Assembly: GCF_018294505.1 (NCBI RefSeq)
Contig: NC_057808.1
Span: 221,618,069-221,682,068 of the forward strand
Direction of reading: 5' to 3'
From: Triticum aestivum
Taxonomy: Eukaryota; Streptophyta; Magnoliopsida; Poales; Poaceae
DNA: 64,000 bases
Shown: positions 45,267 through 58,341 of the stretch, in pieces
Layout: the number at the start of each line of letters is the position of its first letter
How positions within the stretch are numbered: the first letter of the stretch is position 1
Program-made: the position numbers and the translations under genes
The notes under the pieces: model-generated
Told to the model about the DNA's origin: nothing
Database searches by the model: none
Seen by the model: only the letters and a program-made list of their open reading frames with translations

Positions 45267-48200
45267 TTCTTTACTTTTATGTGAGCATCATTAAAATCAT
45301 CATGCCTAGCTTAAAAGGCATTAAATAAAAGTGCATGTTGGGAAACAACCCAACACTTATACCTACTATTTTTGTGTGTTCACATTATGAAGATATTGTA
45401 CTAATCATGTTTTATAGCTTTTGTTTCAATAAAGTACCAAGTAAGGCCGTCGGGATAGTGTGCATGATAGTTGACTTGATTCTGTGCAAAAACAGGAACT
45501 CTTGCGCCCAGTAATAGAATTGTTTAAATTCAATGGGATGCGATAAAATTTTGAATTTTTGACACATTATAGGTATACAAATTGCCTATGTTGTCCTAAT
45601 GTTTCAGAATTTTTGGATTTACAGAAGTATGGTCATTTTCCAGATCATTACAGAGTGTTCTGTTTTTGACAGATTCTGTTTTCAATTCATAGTTTGCTTG
45701 CTTTCTAGTTCCTATGGCTTATATTGGTCAATATAAATTGTAGAAATGATAGGGTACAATAGGAATTGTGTGATAACAATTATGAATCTTGTCTTGACAG
45801 TACCAAAGTGAATGGTTTGCTCTTTATCATACTAACCTATCTCACGAAGTTCCGTTAAGTTTTATGTCATTGAAGTTTTCGTGTTTTGGGTGAGATATCG
45901 ATATGAGGAGAATAAGGAGTGGCAAGACAATAAGCTTGGGGATGCCCAAGGCACCCCAAGGTAATATTCAAGGAAAATCCAAGCACATAAGCTTGGGGAT
46001 GGCCTGGAAGGCATCCCCTCTTTCGTCTTCAACATTATCGGTAAACTCACTTGGAGCTATATTTTTATTCATCACATGATATGTGGTTTGCCTGGAGCGT
46101 CATTTTATTTTGTTTTGATTAGCTTGATGTTATTTAGAATAATGTTTTGTATCTTTTATTTCAATAAAAGTGTCAAGTATAGCCTTTACCATGCTTATTT
46201 TGCAAGTCTTATGTTGCTTTTTTGAAAACATAAAGTTTTCTATCATTGTCTGAATTCTTTAAAAAAATCAGAACATGATAAAGTCTTGAAATTTTTACAC
46301 AGTGTGCTATGATAATTTCTACAGTCTGGTTATTTTTCAGAATTTTTGGAGTTAAAGAAGTATTATTCTTCTTGCATCCTTTCCAGACTGTCCTGTTTTG
46401 ACATATTCTGTTATGTCTCCATTGTTTGCATATGTTTGCTTGTTTAATGATTCTATTTGAGGATAGGAGTATTAAATATGCAGATGCATTTAGTATGCAA
46501 TGTTAAATTATAATTTTAGTGATTTGTTACAGTATAGAATGATAAGGTTTTGAGTTCATTTATACTAACGTATCTTACGAGTTCTTGTTGAGTTTTGTGT
46601 GGATGGAGTTTTTGAGATTTAGGGAAACCGTGATATAAAAGGAATTAAGGAGACACAAAAGCTCAAGATTTGGGATGCCCAAGGTATCCCAAGATAATAC
46701 TTCAAGAAGTCTCAATCATCTTAGGGATGCCCCGGTAAGCATCCAACCTTTCTTCATCAACAACTATCTGTTAGTATCGGTTGAGCCTAAGTTTTTGCTT
46801 CTTCACATGATGTGTGCTATTTTTGGAATGTAATTTTATTTTGTTTTGCTTGCTATTTTAATAAAATAATTAGAAAGTTTTTTTTAATGAGAGAGAGAGT
46901 CCTCAAATAGCGACCCATTTACTTAACTACTCGCTTGATCTTCACTTATATCTTTTTGGAGTAGTTTGTCATTTACTCTTATGCTTCACTTATATCCTAT
47001 GAATAAATTGTTGAATGAATTGAATATCATGAAGTTTAAATTATATGTTCATATCAAGCCTAGTAGTAGCTTCACATTGAGTTTAGAAAGTGAAATCTAT
47101 TGAAGCTTGACAATCACAATATTGGTCATACAAGCAATTCATGAATGATTAGTATAAGGAAGAAAACTTTCACATACAAATATATTATCTTGGACATCTT
47201 TTATGATCGTGAATACCCATTAATTATTTATAAACTTGAGAAAATTAGTTGAAGTTGGACAAGGAAGACAACGTAATTAGTCACGGTTGTGTATATTTGC
47301 ATAGAAGTTATATTGTTATGGATCCTCCAACATGTGGTGTTTGCTTAGGATCTTTTGCTAGCAAAAAATTCGTACTAAATAGAGATACTATTTGTGCATC
47401 CAAAAACCCTTAAACCCAATTTCTTGCCATGAGTGTCCACCATATCTACCTATGGACTGAATAAGATCCTTCAAGTAAGTTGTCATCGGTGCAAAAAGCA
47501 ATAAAAAATGCTCGTAAATATGTTTGATCTTTTATTGTAAGGGAAAATAAGCGTTGTACAAACTTGTGATGGCAAAGTAATAAAAGCGACGGACTACATA
47601 ATAAGGGTTGCTATCATAAGGGGCAATAGAACGCGACGTTCCTTTGCATTAAGAGATTGTGCATCCAAAAATAAAAAGCGCATGACAACCTCTGCTTCCC
47701 TCTGCGAAGGGCCTATCTTTTACTTTTCAGTATTTACTTTTATGCAAGAGTCAATAGTATGCATTCTCATTTCAACGTCAATTATTCTCTAGTCGGAAAG
47801 CATCATGTGGTGGGGAAAGGTCTAGGCACATATGGCAAGTCAAATATATTTGATCATGAATTATTATTGTTGACAATTATCTCTATGATAAATAAGTTGG
47901 GAGGTGAAACATTAAGCCCCTATCTTTCTCTGTGTTCGATGGATGCCATTTATTCTGAAAATATGCTTTGATTACTAGCAATCATAGAAGACTATATGAT
48001 GATTGCATATGCGGAGCTCTTACTTAGACTTTGTTTAATAATTTGAATTGCAATTGCTTGGTGACTAAGAGCATAGGTTGTTAAGTTTCAAGAGAATGCA
48101 TTGTTTGAACCATAACATGTGAATTGATTGCTAATTTATCATGATGAGTTTTATGAGAAAGAGTTGTCGTTGTGATGCTCGGAAAAGAGATTGAAATTAT

Positions 48201-48302
48201 CATTGATCAAACTTATACACTATGCTAGCATTCACATTTCATAAATTATTTCTTTTATCATTTACCTACTCGAGGAAGAGTAGGAATTAAGCTTGGGGAT
48301 GC
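45267..48302 (+). other. Noncoding internal 3' region of the three-LTR complex, with polypurine tract
   Basis: AT-rich and without a supported ORF. It repeats 'aagcttggggatg' words (45932, 45990, 48291), the last directly abutting LTR C as the polypurine tract. The part from 47310 is the second copy of 23697-24694. Confidence 0.75.
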
Positions 48303-49722
48303 TGATACGTCTCCAATGTATCTATAATTTATGAAGTATTCATGCCATGTTTACTAAAATTTTATATGGTTTTGATATGATTTGAATGGAACTAACCCGG
48401 ACTGACGTTGTTTTTAGCTAAACTACCGTGGTGTTTTTTTTGTGCAGAAATAAAAGTTCTCGAAATTGGACGAAACTTTTTGGAGATTTTTTATGGAAGA
48501 AATGAAGAATATTGAAGCAAAGAACCACTGGAGGGAGGTTGCTGCCCATGAAAAACCAATCAGGACCCTATTCCGGCACCCTGACGGAGGGGGAAATAAT
48601 CACCGGTGGCCATCTTCATCATCCCGGCGACCACCATGATGAGGAAGGAGTAGTTCACCCTCGGGGCTGAGGGTTTGTACTAGTAGATATGTGTTTCATC
48701 TCTCTCTCTCTCTCTCGTGTTCTTGATTTGGCACGATCTTGATGTATCGCAATCTTTGTTAATATAGATCATATGGTGTTGCTCCCTCTCTATGTTGTTG
48801 CAATGAATTGAGTTTTCTCGTTGAGATTTCGTTATTGTCGGATTGAATACTTTGTTGGATTTGAGAGCACTTGATGTATGTTTTGGCACTCAACTCGCGG
48901 ATTCCCGAGGTGACATTGGGGTAATCTATGCATAGGGGTTGATGCACGTTTTCGTCCTTGTTTCTCCACTGGAAATCTTGGGGCACTCTTTGAAGTTCTT
49001 TGTGTTGGATTGAGTATTATGAATCTGGAATTGTTTGATGCATATTGTATAATTAACTCACGGATACTCGTGGTGACATTGGAGTATCTAGGTGACATTA
49101 GAGTTGGTTGATGTGTATCATATGGTGTTAGTTTAGTACGAACTCTTGGGCTATTTGTGACACATATCGGAATAACTCTATAGATAGGTCGGAAAGGATA
49201 ACTTCGAGGTGGTTTCGTACCCTACAAACAATTTCTTCTTATGTTCTCCGCTACATAAGAACTTTGGAGTGATTGTCCGTCGCACGTTGAGGGATTTTTA
49301 TATGATCCAATTATGTTAGCATTGTTGAGAGAGTGCACTAGTGAATGTATGAACCCTAGGCCTCATTTTCAAGCATTGCAATACCATTTGTGCTCACTTT
49401 TGTTACTGGCTACCTTGCTGTTTTTTATTGTTCCTATTACAAAAATCAATATCTACTATCATTACTACACTTGTATCACCATCTCTTCGCCGAACTAGTG
49501 CACCTATACAATTTACCATTGTATTGGGTGTGTTGGGGATACAAGAGACTCTTTGTTATTTGGTTGCAGGGTTGTTTGAGAGAGACAATCTTCATCCTAC
49601 GCCTCCCACGGACTGATAAACCTTAGGTAATCCACTTGAGGGAAATTTTCTACCGTCCTACAAAACTCTGCGCTTGGAGGCCCAACACAAGTCTACAAGA
49701 ACAAGTTGTGTAGTACACATCA
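48303..49722 (+). repeat. LTR C (3' LTR, 1420 bp)
   Basis: Starts TGATACGTCTCC and ends TAGTACACATCA, followed by the target duplication GAGGT and LINE sequence. It is the only uninterrupted full copy. It lacks about 160 bp present in LTR B. Confidence 0.92.
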
Positions 49723-49727
49723 GAGGT

Positions 49728-51237
49728 GTGGGAGGTTTTATTTGTTATGGCCCCATCGAAAGCCTAGGAGCCAATGGATTCAATATAAACTCATTTCACT
49801 TTGTAATGTGATCTATAAAATTTGTTCTAAAGTGCTAGCCAATAGACTTTGTGTGATCGTTGATGAAATTATAGTAGAGGAACAAAGTGCCTTCATACCG
49901 GGAAGGCTAATCACGAATAATGTCATCTCTGCCTATGAATGCATGCATGTAATGAAAAGGAAGACATGTAAGCAGGCCTGGTGTGTAGTAAAAAATGACA
50001 TGATGACGGCATATGATCATGTTGAATGGTTGTATCTTCAAGGAATTCAGCGTCAGTTGGGTTTCTCTGAAGATTGCATGTCTTTGGTTAAGAGGTATGT
50101 TAAATCTAAGTTTCCAAGTTAAGGTGAATGGAGAGCTCCTCCTTCTTCCTGTCCATCAAGAGGTATACGACAGGGGGAACCCGTCTCCCTATATCTTTTC
50201 CAGCTTTGTGGGGAAGGACTACCATGATTTTTGAAAAATTATGATGGTGGATGGACTGATAGGGCCATTAGACAGGGATTGCGGTCCGCATGGATATCCC
50301 ACCTATTTATTGCAGATGACTGTTTTCTTTCCGTAAAGGCAGATGCGCGAAGCGCACATCAACTTAATGACATTCTACAAGCATATAGTGCTGGCTCACG
50401 GCAGTGTGTCAACAAAGCCAAGAGCTTGGTGTTTTTGAGTCCCAAGTGTGGGGCCTCTACAAGGGTAAGTGTCAGGAATACATTGCAAATCCATAGAGAA
50501 GCCCTTAAAGAAAAGTATCTTGGTCTTCCGACATCTGATAGAAGGATTACTGAACAGAATTTTGAACATATCTGCAAGCAGTCAAGATCAAGGGTACAAG
50601 GTTATTGTGAAAAAAATATCATGTGTAGAGAATGAAATTCTCCTTAAATCAGTGATCCAAGCTCTATCGACCTATTCTATGAGCTACTTCAAGCTCACAA
50701 AACGTTTGTGCCAAAAATTCACGTTAGTGATGTCCAAGTTTGGTTGGCGGGTTCATTGGATAAGTGAGGATGCATTGGCAATCGTGGAAGAAAATCTCTG
50801 TCTCAAAGTATAGAGGTGGGCTTGGTTTTCATGATCTACATGTGTTTCATGATGCATGCTATCAAAACATTCTTGACGTTTGCTAGAAAAATGAGATAAC
50901 CTATGTGCTTGTGTCCTACATGGGAAATATTATCTCGATGGGAATTTCCTTCAAGCAAGTTGTCCCACAAACGTGTCAGCTACTTGGCATGCTATTATTC
51001 AGGGAAGGAAGGTTCTTAAGATGGGTTTGATCCATCGTATTTTTGATGTTAGAACATCTGAAATCTAGCACGATAATTGGATTCAAGGAACATCTACAAT
51101 GAAGCTGATTTGTAAACTAGCAGATGAGCGTGTACATGTTGTGTTGGACCTCATGGAAGAGACGGGTGCATGGAAGGGAACATTGGTCAGGAGGATGTTC
51201 ATTGCCTCTGATGCTGATGTGATTCCGAGCTTTCCAA
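49728..51237 (+). pseudogene. LINE ORF2, reverse transcriptase (3' part)
   Basis: It continues from 23256 across the three-LTR complex. The frame 49706-50122 has LISLCNVIYKICSKVLANRL, EEQSAFIPGRLITNNVISAY and MMTAYDHVEW, where Asp is the first catalytic residue. The polymerase box is LFIADDCFL (50303-50327; usual form Y/F-A-D-D). It then reads AGSRQCVNKAKSLVFLSPKC and EKYLGLPTSDRRITEQNF, the conserved thumb region. Later parts shift frame (50231, 50469, then others) and gain stops. This enzyme would copy LINE RNA at the nicked target. It is interrupted at 51237 by the Cassandra element. Confidence 0.85.
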
Positions 51238-51380
51238 TATAATGCCCTGGCCACACCCGCCGGTTCCCGGCCATTACACCTGATGGGATCTAGGCTGGCC
51301 CCATAGACCAACACTAGTCCTTTTTGCACACTTTGTCCTCACTCATGCGTACTCAGGACAAACTTCCCAGTCGGCAACTC

Positions 51381-53102
51381 TGAAGGAAATATGCCCTAGA
51401 GGCAATAATAAAGTTTTTATTTATATTTCCTTATATCATGATAAATATTTATTATTCATGCTAGAATTGTATTAACCAGAAACTTAGTACATGTGTGCAT
51501 ACATAGACAAACAGAGTGTCCCTAGTATGCCTCTACTTGACTAGCTCGTTAATCAAAGATGGTTAAGTTTCCTAGCCATAGACATGAGTTGTCATTTGAT
51601 GAACGGGATCACATCATTAGAGAATGATGTGATGGACAAGACCCATCCGTTAGCTTAGCACTATGATCGTTTAGTATATTACTATTGCTTTCTTCATGAC
51701 TTACACATGTTCCTATGACTATGAGATTATGCAACTCCCGGATACCGGAGGAACACTTAGTGTGCTATCAAACGTCACAACATAATTGGGTGATTATAAA
51801 GATGCTCTACGGTGTCTCTGATGGTGTTTGTTGAGTTGGCATAGATCAAGATTAGGATTTGTCACTCCGATTGTCGGAGAGGTATCTCTGGGCCCTCTCG
51901 GTAATGCACATCACTATAGGCCTTACAAGCAATGTTACTAATGAGTTAGTTGCGGGATGATGCATTACGGAACGAGTAAAGAGACTTGCCGGTAACGAGA
52001 TTGAACTAGGTATGGTGATACCGATGATCGAACCTCGGGCAAGTAACATACCAATGACAAAGGGAACAACGTATGTTGTTGTGCGGTTTGACCGATAGAG
52101 GTCTTTGTAGAATATGTAGGAGACAATATGAGCATCCAGGTTCTGCTATTGGCTATTGGCCGGAGATGTGTCTCGGTCATTTCTACATAGTTCTCGAACC
52201 TGTAGGGTCCGCACGCTTAACGTTCGATGACGATTCGTATTGTGACTTTATGTGATTTGACGTACCAAAGGTTGTTCGGAGTCCCGCATGAGATCACGGA
52301 CATGACGAGGAGTCTCGAAATGCTTGAGACATAAAGATTCATATATTGGAAGGCTACATTCGGACACCGGAATGGTTCGGGGCATTTCGGATAAGTTTCG
52401 TAGTACCGGGGGTTACCGGAACCCCCCCCCCCCCCCCGGGAAGTTATTGGGCCTAGTGGTGGAAGAGAGGAGGCAGGCCAAGGTGTGGCGCCCCCCTAGC
52501 CCAAACCGAATTGGACTAGGGCTAGGGGGGCTGGCCCCCCTTTTCCTTCTCTCCTTCCTCTCCTTCCTTCTTCTCCTACTTGGACTAGGGAAGGGGGAAA
52601 CCTACTCCTACTAGGAGTAGGAATCCCTCCCTTGGGCGCGCCCCTTGTGGCCGGCCCTCCTCCTCCTCCCCTCCTTTATATACGGGGGAGGGGGCACCCC
52701 ATAGACACACAAGTTGATCTTTAGCCGTGTGCGGTGCCCCCCTCCATAGTTTTCCACCTCGGTCATATCGTCGTAGTGCTTAGGCGAAGCCCTGCGCCGG
52801 TAACTTCATCATCAACGTTACCACGCCGTCGTGCTGACGGAACTCTCCCTCGGCCTCAGCTAGATCTAGAGTTCGAGGGACGTCACCGAGCTGAACGTGT
52901 GCAGACCGCAGAGATGCCTTGCGTTCGGTACTTGATCGGTTGGATCACGAAGACGTTCGACTACATCAACCGCGTTACGAAACGCTTCCGCTTTCGGTCT
53001 ACGAGGGTACGTGGACACACTCTCCCCGCTCGTTGCTATGCTTCTCCTAGATAGATCTTGCGTGATCGTAAGAATTTTTTTGAAATACTACGTTCCCCAA
53101 CA
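51381..53102 (+). repeat. 5' LTR of the Copia element (1722 bp)
   Basis: Starts TGAAGGAAATATGCCC and ends GTTCCCCAACA. Contains a 16-C run (52422-52437) and a TATA box (52675-52682). Confidence 0.96.
52675..52682 (+). promoter_or_regulatory. LTR TATA box (TTTATATA)
   Basis: TTTATATACGGGGG lies about 420 bp before the LTR end and recurs at 59639-59646 in the other LTR. It is the expected promoter of the genomic transcript; the start site is inferred. Confidence 0.6.
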
Positions 53103-53103
53103 G

Positions 53104-53116
53104 TGGTATCAGAGCC
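53104..53116 (+). other. Primer-binding site, initiator tRNA-Met
   Basis: TGGTATCAGAGCC starts two bases after the LTR, a perfect match to the standard Copia site. Confidence 0.95.
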
Positions 53117-54327
53117 AGGTCTATGCGTAGATGTTATATGCACGAGTAGAACTCAAAGAGTTGTGGGCGATAATAGTCATACTGCTTACCAACATGTCAT
53201 ACTTTAATTCGGCGCTATTATTGGATGAAGCGCCCAGACCGACATTACATGACCGCGTTCATGAGATTGGTTCTACCGCCGTGCTTCGCACACAGGTGGC
53301 TAGTGGGTGTCTGTTTCTCCAACTTTAGTTGAATTGAGTGTGACTACGCCCGGTCCTTGTTGAAGGTTAAAACATCACACTTGACGAAAAATCGTTGTGG
53401 TTTTGATGCGTAGGTAAGAACGGTTCTTGCTAGAAGCCCGTAGTAGCCACATAAAACATGCAACAACAAAGTAGAGGACGACTAACTTGTTTTTGCAGGG
53501 CTTGATGTGATGTGATATGGTCAAGACGTGATGATATATAATTTGTTGTATGAGATGACCATGTTTTGTAAACAGTTATCGGCAACTGGTAGGAGCCATA
53601 TGGTTTTCGCTTTATTGTATGAAATGCAATCGCCATGTAATTGCTTTACTTTATCACTAAGCGGTAGCGATAGTCGTAGAAGCAATAGTTGGCGAGACGA
53701 CAACGATGCTTCGATGGAGATCAAGGTGTCAAGGCAGTGATCATCACGGTGCTTTGGAGATGGAGATCAAAGGCACAAGATGATGATGGCCATATCATAT
53801 CACTTATTTGATTGCATGTGATGTTTATCTTTTTATACATCTTATTTTGCTTAGTACGGCGGTAGCATTATAAGATAATCTCTCACTAAATTTCAAGGTA
53901 CAAGTGTTCTCCTTAAATATGCACCGTTGCGACAGTTCGTCATGCCGAGAAACCACGTGATGATCGGGTGTGATAAGCTCTACGTTCACATACAACGGGT
54001 GCAAGCTAGTTTTGCACACGCAGAATACTCGGGTTAAACTTGACGAGCCTAGCATATGCAGATATGGCCTCGGAACACTGAGACCGAAAGGTCGAGCGTG
54101 AATCACATAGTAGATATGATCAACATAGTGATGTTCACCATTGAAAACTACTCCATCTCACGTGATGATCGGACATGGTTTAGTTGATATGGATCACGTG
54201 ATCACTTAGATGATTAGAGGGATGTATATCTAAGTGGGAGTTCTTAAGTAATATGATTAATTGAACTTTAATTTGTCATGAACTTAGTACCTGATAGTAT
54301 TTTGTATGTCTATGTTATTGTAGATAA
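53117..54327 (+). other. 5' leader of the Copia element
   Basis: 1.2 kb with no supported ORF, matching the minus-strand leader at 553-1735. Confidence 0.85.
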
Positions 54328-54975
54328 ATGGCCCGTGCTACTGTTCCGTTGAATTTTAATGCGTTCCTAGAGAAATCTAAGTTGAAAGATGATGGTAGCA
54401 ACTACATGGACTGGGTCCGTAACTTGAGGATTATCCTCATTGCTTCATAGAAGAATTACGTCCTGGAAGCACCGCTAGGTGCAAGACCCGCTGCAGGAGC
54501 AACACCGGACGTTGTGAACGCCTGGCAGAGCAAAGCTGATGACTACTCGATAGTTCAGTGTGCCATGCTTTACGGCTTAGAAGGGGGACTTCAACGACAT
54601 TTTGAACGTCATGGAGCATATGAGATGTTCCAGGAGTTGAAGTTAATATTTCAAGAAAATGCCCGGATTGAGAGATATGAAGTCTCCAATAAGTTCTACA
54701 GCTGCAAAATGGAGGAGAATAGTTCTGTCAGTGAGCATATACTCAGAATGTCTGGGTACCACAATCACTTGACTCAACTGGGAGTTAATCTTCCGGTTGA
54801 TAATGTCGTTGACAGAGTTCTTCAATCACTGCCACCAAGCTACAAAAGCTTCGTGATGAACTATAATATGCAAGGGATGGATAAGACAATTCCCGAGCTC
54901 TTCGCGATGCTAAAGGCTGCGGAGGTAGAAATCAAGAAGGAGCATCAAGGTGTTGATGGTCAACAAGACCACTAG
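54328..54975 (+). pseudogene. Copia gag, with an in-frame stop at codon 41
   Basis: The frame starts ATG 54328 (MARATVPLNFNAFLEKSKL) in the usual place. A TAG at 54448-54450 stops it at codon 41, but it then stays open to 54975. Conserved gag segments are NYMDWVRNLRIIL, YSIVQCAMLYGLEGGLQRHF and FYSCKMEENSSVSEHILRM. A one-base insertion near 54948 moves the zinc-knuckle region into the next frame. Gag forms the particle that packages element RNA; here a full protein cannot be made without bypassing the stop. Confidence 0.88.
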
Positions 54976-56584
54976 TTTCAAGAAGAAGGGCAAAGGGAAG
55001 AAGGGGAGCTTCAAGAAGAACGGCAAGCAAGTTGATGCTCAAGTGAAGAAGCCCAAGTCTGGACCTAAGCCTGAGACTGAGTGCTTCTACTGCAAAGGGA
55101 CTGGTCACTGGAAGCGGAACTGCCCCAAGTATTTGGCGGATAAGAAGGATGGCAAAGTGAAAGGTATATTTGATATACATGTTATTGATGTGTACCTTAC
55201 TAATGCTCGTAGTAGCGCCTGGGTATTTGATACTGGTTCTGTTGCTCATATTTGCAACTCGAAACAGGGGCTACGGATTAAGCGAAGATTGGCTAAGGAC
55301 GAGGTGACGATGCGCGTGGGAAATGGTTCCAAAGTCGATGTGATCGCCGTCGGCACGCTACCTCTACATCTACCTTCGGGATTAGTTTTAGACCTGAATA
55401 ATTGTTATTTGGTGCCAGCGTTAAGCATGAACATTATATCTGGATCTTGTTTGATGCGAGACGGTTATTCATTCAAATCAGAGAATAATGGTTGTTCTAT
55501 TTATATGAGTAATATCTTTTATGGTCATGCACCCTTGATGAGTGGTCTATTTTTACTAAATCTCGATAGTAGTGATACACATATTCATAGTATTGAAGCC
55601 AAAAGATATAAGTTTAATAATGATAGTGCAACTTATTTGTGGCACTGCTGTTTAGGTCATATTGGTGTAAAGCGCATGAAGAAACTCCATGCTGATGGGC
55701 TTTTGGAATCACTTGATTATGAATCACTTGATGCTTGCGAACCATGCCTCATGGGCAAAATGACTAAGACTCCGTTCTCTGGAACAATGGAGCGAGCAAC
55801 AGACTTGTTGGAAATAATACATACTGATGTATGCGGTCCGATGAGTGTTGAGGCTCGCGGCGGGTATCGTTATTTTCTGACCTTCACAGATGATTTGAGC
55901 AGATATGGGTATATCTACTTGATGAAACATAAGTCTGAAACATTTGAAAAGTTCAAAGAATTTCAGAGTGAAGTGGAAAATCATCGTAACAAGAAAATAA
56001 AGTTTCTACGATCTGATCGTGGAGGTGAATATTTGAGTTACGAGTTTGGTCTTCATTTGAAACAATGCGGAATAGTTTCGCAACTCACGCCACCCGGAAC
56101 ACCACAACGTAATGGTGTGTCCGAACGTCGTAACCGCACTTTATTAGATATGGTGCGATCTATGATGTCTCTTACTGATTTACCGCTATCGTTTTGGGGT
56201 TATGCTTTAGAGACGGCTGCATTCACGTTAAATAGGGCGCCATCTAAATCCGTTGAGACGACATCATATGAACTGTGGTTTGGCAAGAAACCCAAGTTGT
56301 CGTTTCTTAAAGTTTGGGGCTGCGATGCTTATGTGAAAAAGCTTCAACCTGATAAGCTCGAACCCAAATCGGAGAAATGTGTCTTCATAGGATACCCAAA
56401 GGAGACTGTTGGGTACACCTTCTATCACAGATCCGAAGGCAAGATATTCGTTGCTAAGAATGGATCCTTTCTAGAGAAGGAGTTTCTCTCGAAAGAAGTG
56501 AGTGGGAGGAAAGTAGAACTTGATGAGGTAATTGTACCTGCTCCCTATTGGAAAGTAGTTCATCACAGAAATCAGTTCCAGTGA
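54950..56584 (+). pseudogene. Copia zinc knuckle, protease and integrase
   Basis: In this 544-codon frame the CCHC knuckle is C45, C48, H53, C58 (CFYCKGTGHWKRNC). The aspartic protease site is WVFDTGSVAHIC with Asp94. The pre-integrase zinc-binding part runs from His232 to Cys266. The integrase core has Asp293 (IIHTDVCGP), Asp356 (RSDRGGEY) and Glu392 (GVSERRNRTLLD), spacing D-62-D-35-E. The order protease-integrase-RT defines Copia. A small deletion near 56550 shifts the RT into another frame, ending this one at 56584. The conserved catalytic residues all remain. Confidence 0.93.
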
Positions 56585-58308
56585 TTCCTACACCAATTAG
56601 TGAGGAAGCTAATGATGATGATCATGAAACTTCTGATCAAGTTACTACCGAACCTCGTAGGTCAACCAGAGTAAGATCCGCACCAGAGTGGTACGGTAAT
56701 CCTGTTCTGGACGTCATGTTACTTGACCATGACGAACCTACGAACTATGAGGAAGCGATGATGAGCCCAGATTCCGCGAAATGGCTTGAGGCCATGAAAT
56801 CTGAGATGGGATCCATGTATGAGAACAAAGTGTGGACTTTGGTTGACTTGCCCGATGATCGGCAAGCCATAGAGAATAAATGGATTTTCAAGAAGAAGAC
56901 TGACGCTGACGGTAATGTTAGTGTCTACAAAGCTCGACTTGTTGCGAAAGGTTTTCGACAAGTTCAAGGAGTTGACTACGATGAGACCTTCTCACCCGTA
57001 GCGATGCTTAAGTCTGTCCGAATCATGTTAGCAATTGCCGCATTTTATGATTATGAAATTTGGCAAATGGATGTCAAAACTGCATTCCGGAATGGATTTC
57101 TGGAAGAAGAGTTGTATATGACGCAACCAGAAGGTTTTATCGATCCAAAGGATGCTAACAAAGTGTGCAAGCTCCAGCGATCCATTTATGGACTGGTGCA
57201 AGAATCTCGGAGTTGGAATAAACATTTTGATAGTGTGAACAAAGCATATGGTTTTATACAGACTTTTGGAGAAGCCTGTATTTACAAGAAAGTGAGTGGG
57301 AGCACTGTAGCATTTCTAATATTATATGTGGATGACATATTGTTGATTGGAAATGATATAGAATTTCTGGATAGCATAAAAGGATACCTGAATAAGAGTT
57401 TTTCAATGAAAGACCTCGGTGAAGCTGCTTATATATTGGGCATCAAGATCTATAGAGATAGATCAAGACGCTTAATTGGACTTTCACAAAGCACATACCT
57501 TGATAAAGTTTTGAAGAAGTTCAAAATGGATCAAGCAAAGAAAGGGTTCTTGCCTGTGTTACAAGGTGTGAAGTTGAGTCAGACTCAATGCCCGACCACT
57601 GCAGAAGGTAGAGAGAAAATGAAAGTCATTCCCTATGCCTCAGCGATAGGTTCTATCATGTATGCAATGCTGTGTACCAGACCTGATGTGTGCCTTGCTA
57701 TTAGTTTAGCAGGGAGGTACCAAAGTAATCCAGGAGTGGATCACTGGACAACGGTCAAGAATATCCTAAAATACCTGAAAAGGACTAAGGATATGTTTCT
57801 CGTTTATGGAGGTGACAAAGAGCTCGTCATAAATGGTTACGTCGATGCAAGCTTTGACACTGATCCGGATGACTCTAAGTCACAAACCGGATACGTATTT
57901 ATATTGAATGGTGGAGCTGTCAGTTGGTGCAGTTCTAAACAGAGCGTCGTGGCGGGATCTACGTGTGAAGCGGAATACATAGCTGCTTCAGAAGCAGCAA
58001 ATGAAGGAGTCTGGATGAAGGAGTTCATATCCGATCTAGGTGTCATACCTAGTGCATCGGGTCCAATGAAAATCTTTTGTGACAATACTGGTGCAATTGC
58101 CTTGGCAAAGGAATCCAGATTTTACAAGAGAACCAAGCACATCAAGAGACGCTTCAATTCCATCCACGATCAAGTCAAGGAGGGAGACATAGAGATTTGC
58201 AAGATACATACGGATCTGAATGTTGCAGACCCGTTGACTAAGCCTCTCTCACGAGCAAAACATGATCAGCACCAAGACTCCATGGGTGTTAGAATCATTA
58301 CTATGTAA
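56548..58308 (+). pseudogene. Copia reverse transcriptase and RNase H
   Basis: This 586-codon frame overlaps the integrase frame by 37 bases. The listed start is only the first Met after the frameshift. RT residues are Asp175 in IWQMDVKTAF and the YVDD box at 260-263. RNase H has Asp433 (GYVDASFDTD), Glu474 (STCEAEYIA) and Asp512 (FCDNTGAIAL). It ends 33 bases before the 3' LTR. The domain is uninterrupted, so the polymerase is the best-preserved part, but it cannot be made as part of one polyprotein. Confidence 0.93.
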
Positions 58309-58328
58309 TCTAGATTATTGACTCTAGT

Positions 58329-58341
58329 CCAAGTGGGAGAC
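58329..58341 (+). other. Polypurine tract of the Copia element
   Basis: AAGTGGGAGAC directly precedes the 3' LTR, the standard plus-strand primer site. Confidence 0.85.

Larger units (their letters stand above)
23257..49722 (+). mobile_element. Non-autonomous Gypsy-type complex with three LTRs (A-B-C), TSD GAGGT
   Basis: The outer ends are TGATACATCTCC (23257) and TACACATCA (49722), flanked by GAGGT at 23252-23256 and 49723-49727. Three LTR copies lie in the same direction: A (23257-about 23690, truncated), B (24695-35339, interrupted twice) and C (48303-49722). The last kilobase of internal DNA before B is repeated before C. A mutated PBS and an orphan ORF follow B. It has no pol. The simplest reading is unequal recombination between copies followed by a deletion joining LTR A to the internal 3' end. 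Confidence 0.8.

Noticed and set aside
52324..53054. Frames in the Copia LTR recurring at 59698-60018 and 34491-34844
   Set aside because: They recur only because the LTR recurs; they are not conserved as proteins and cross the promoter region.
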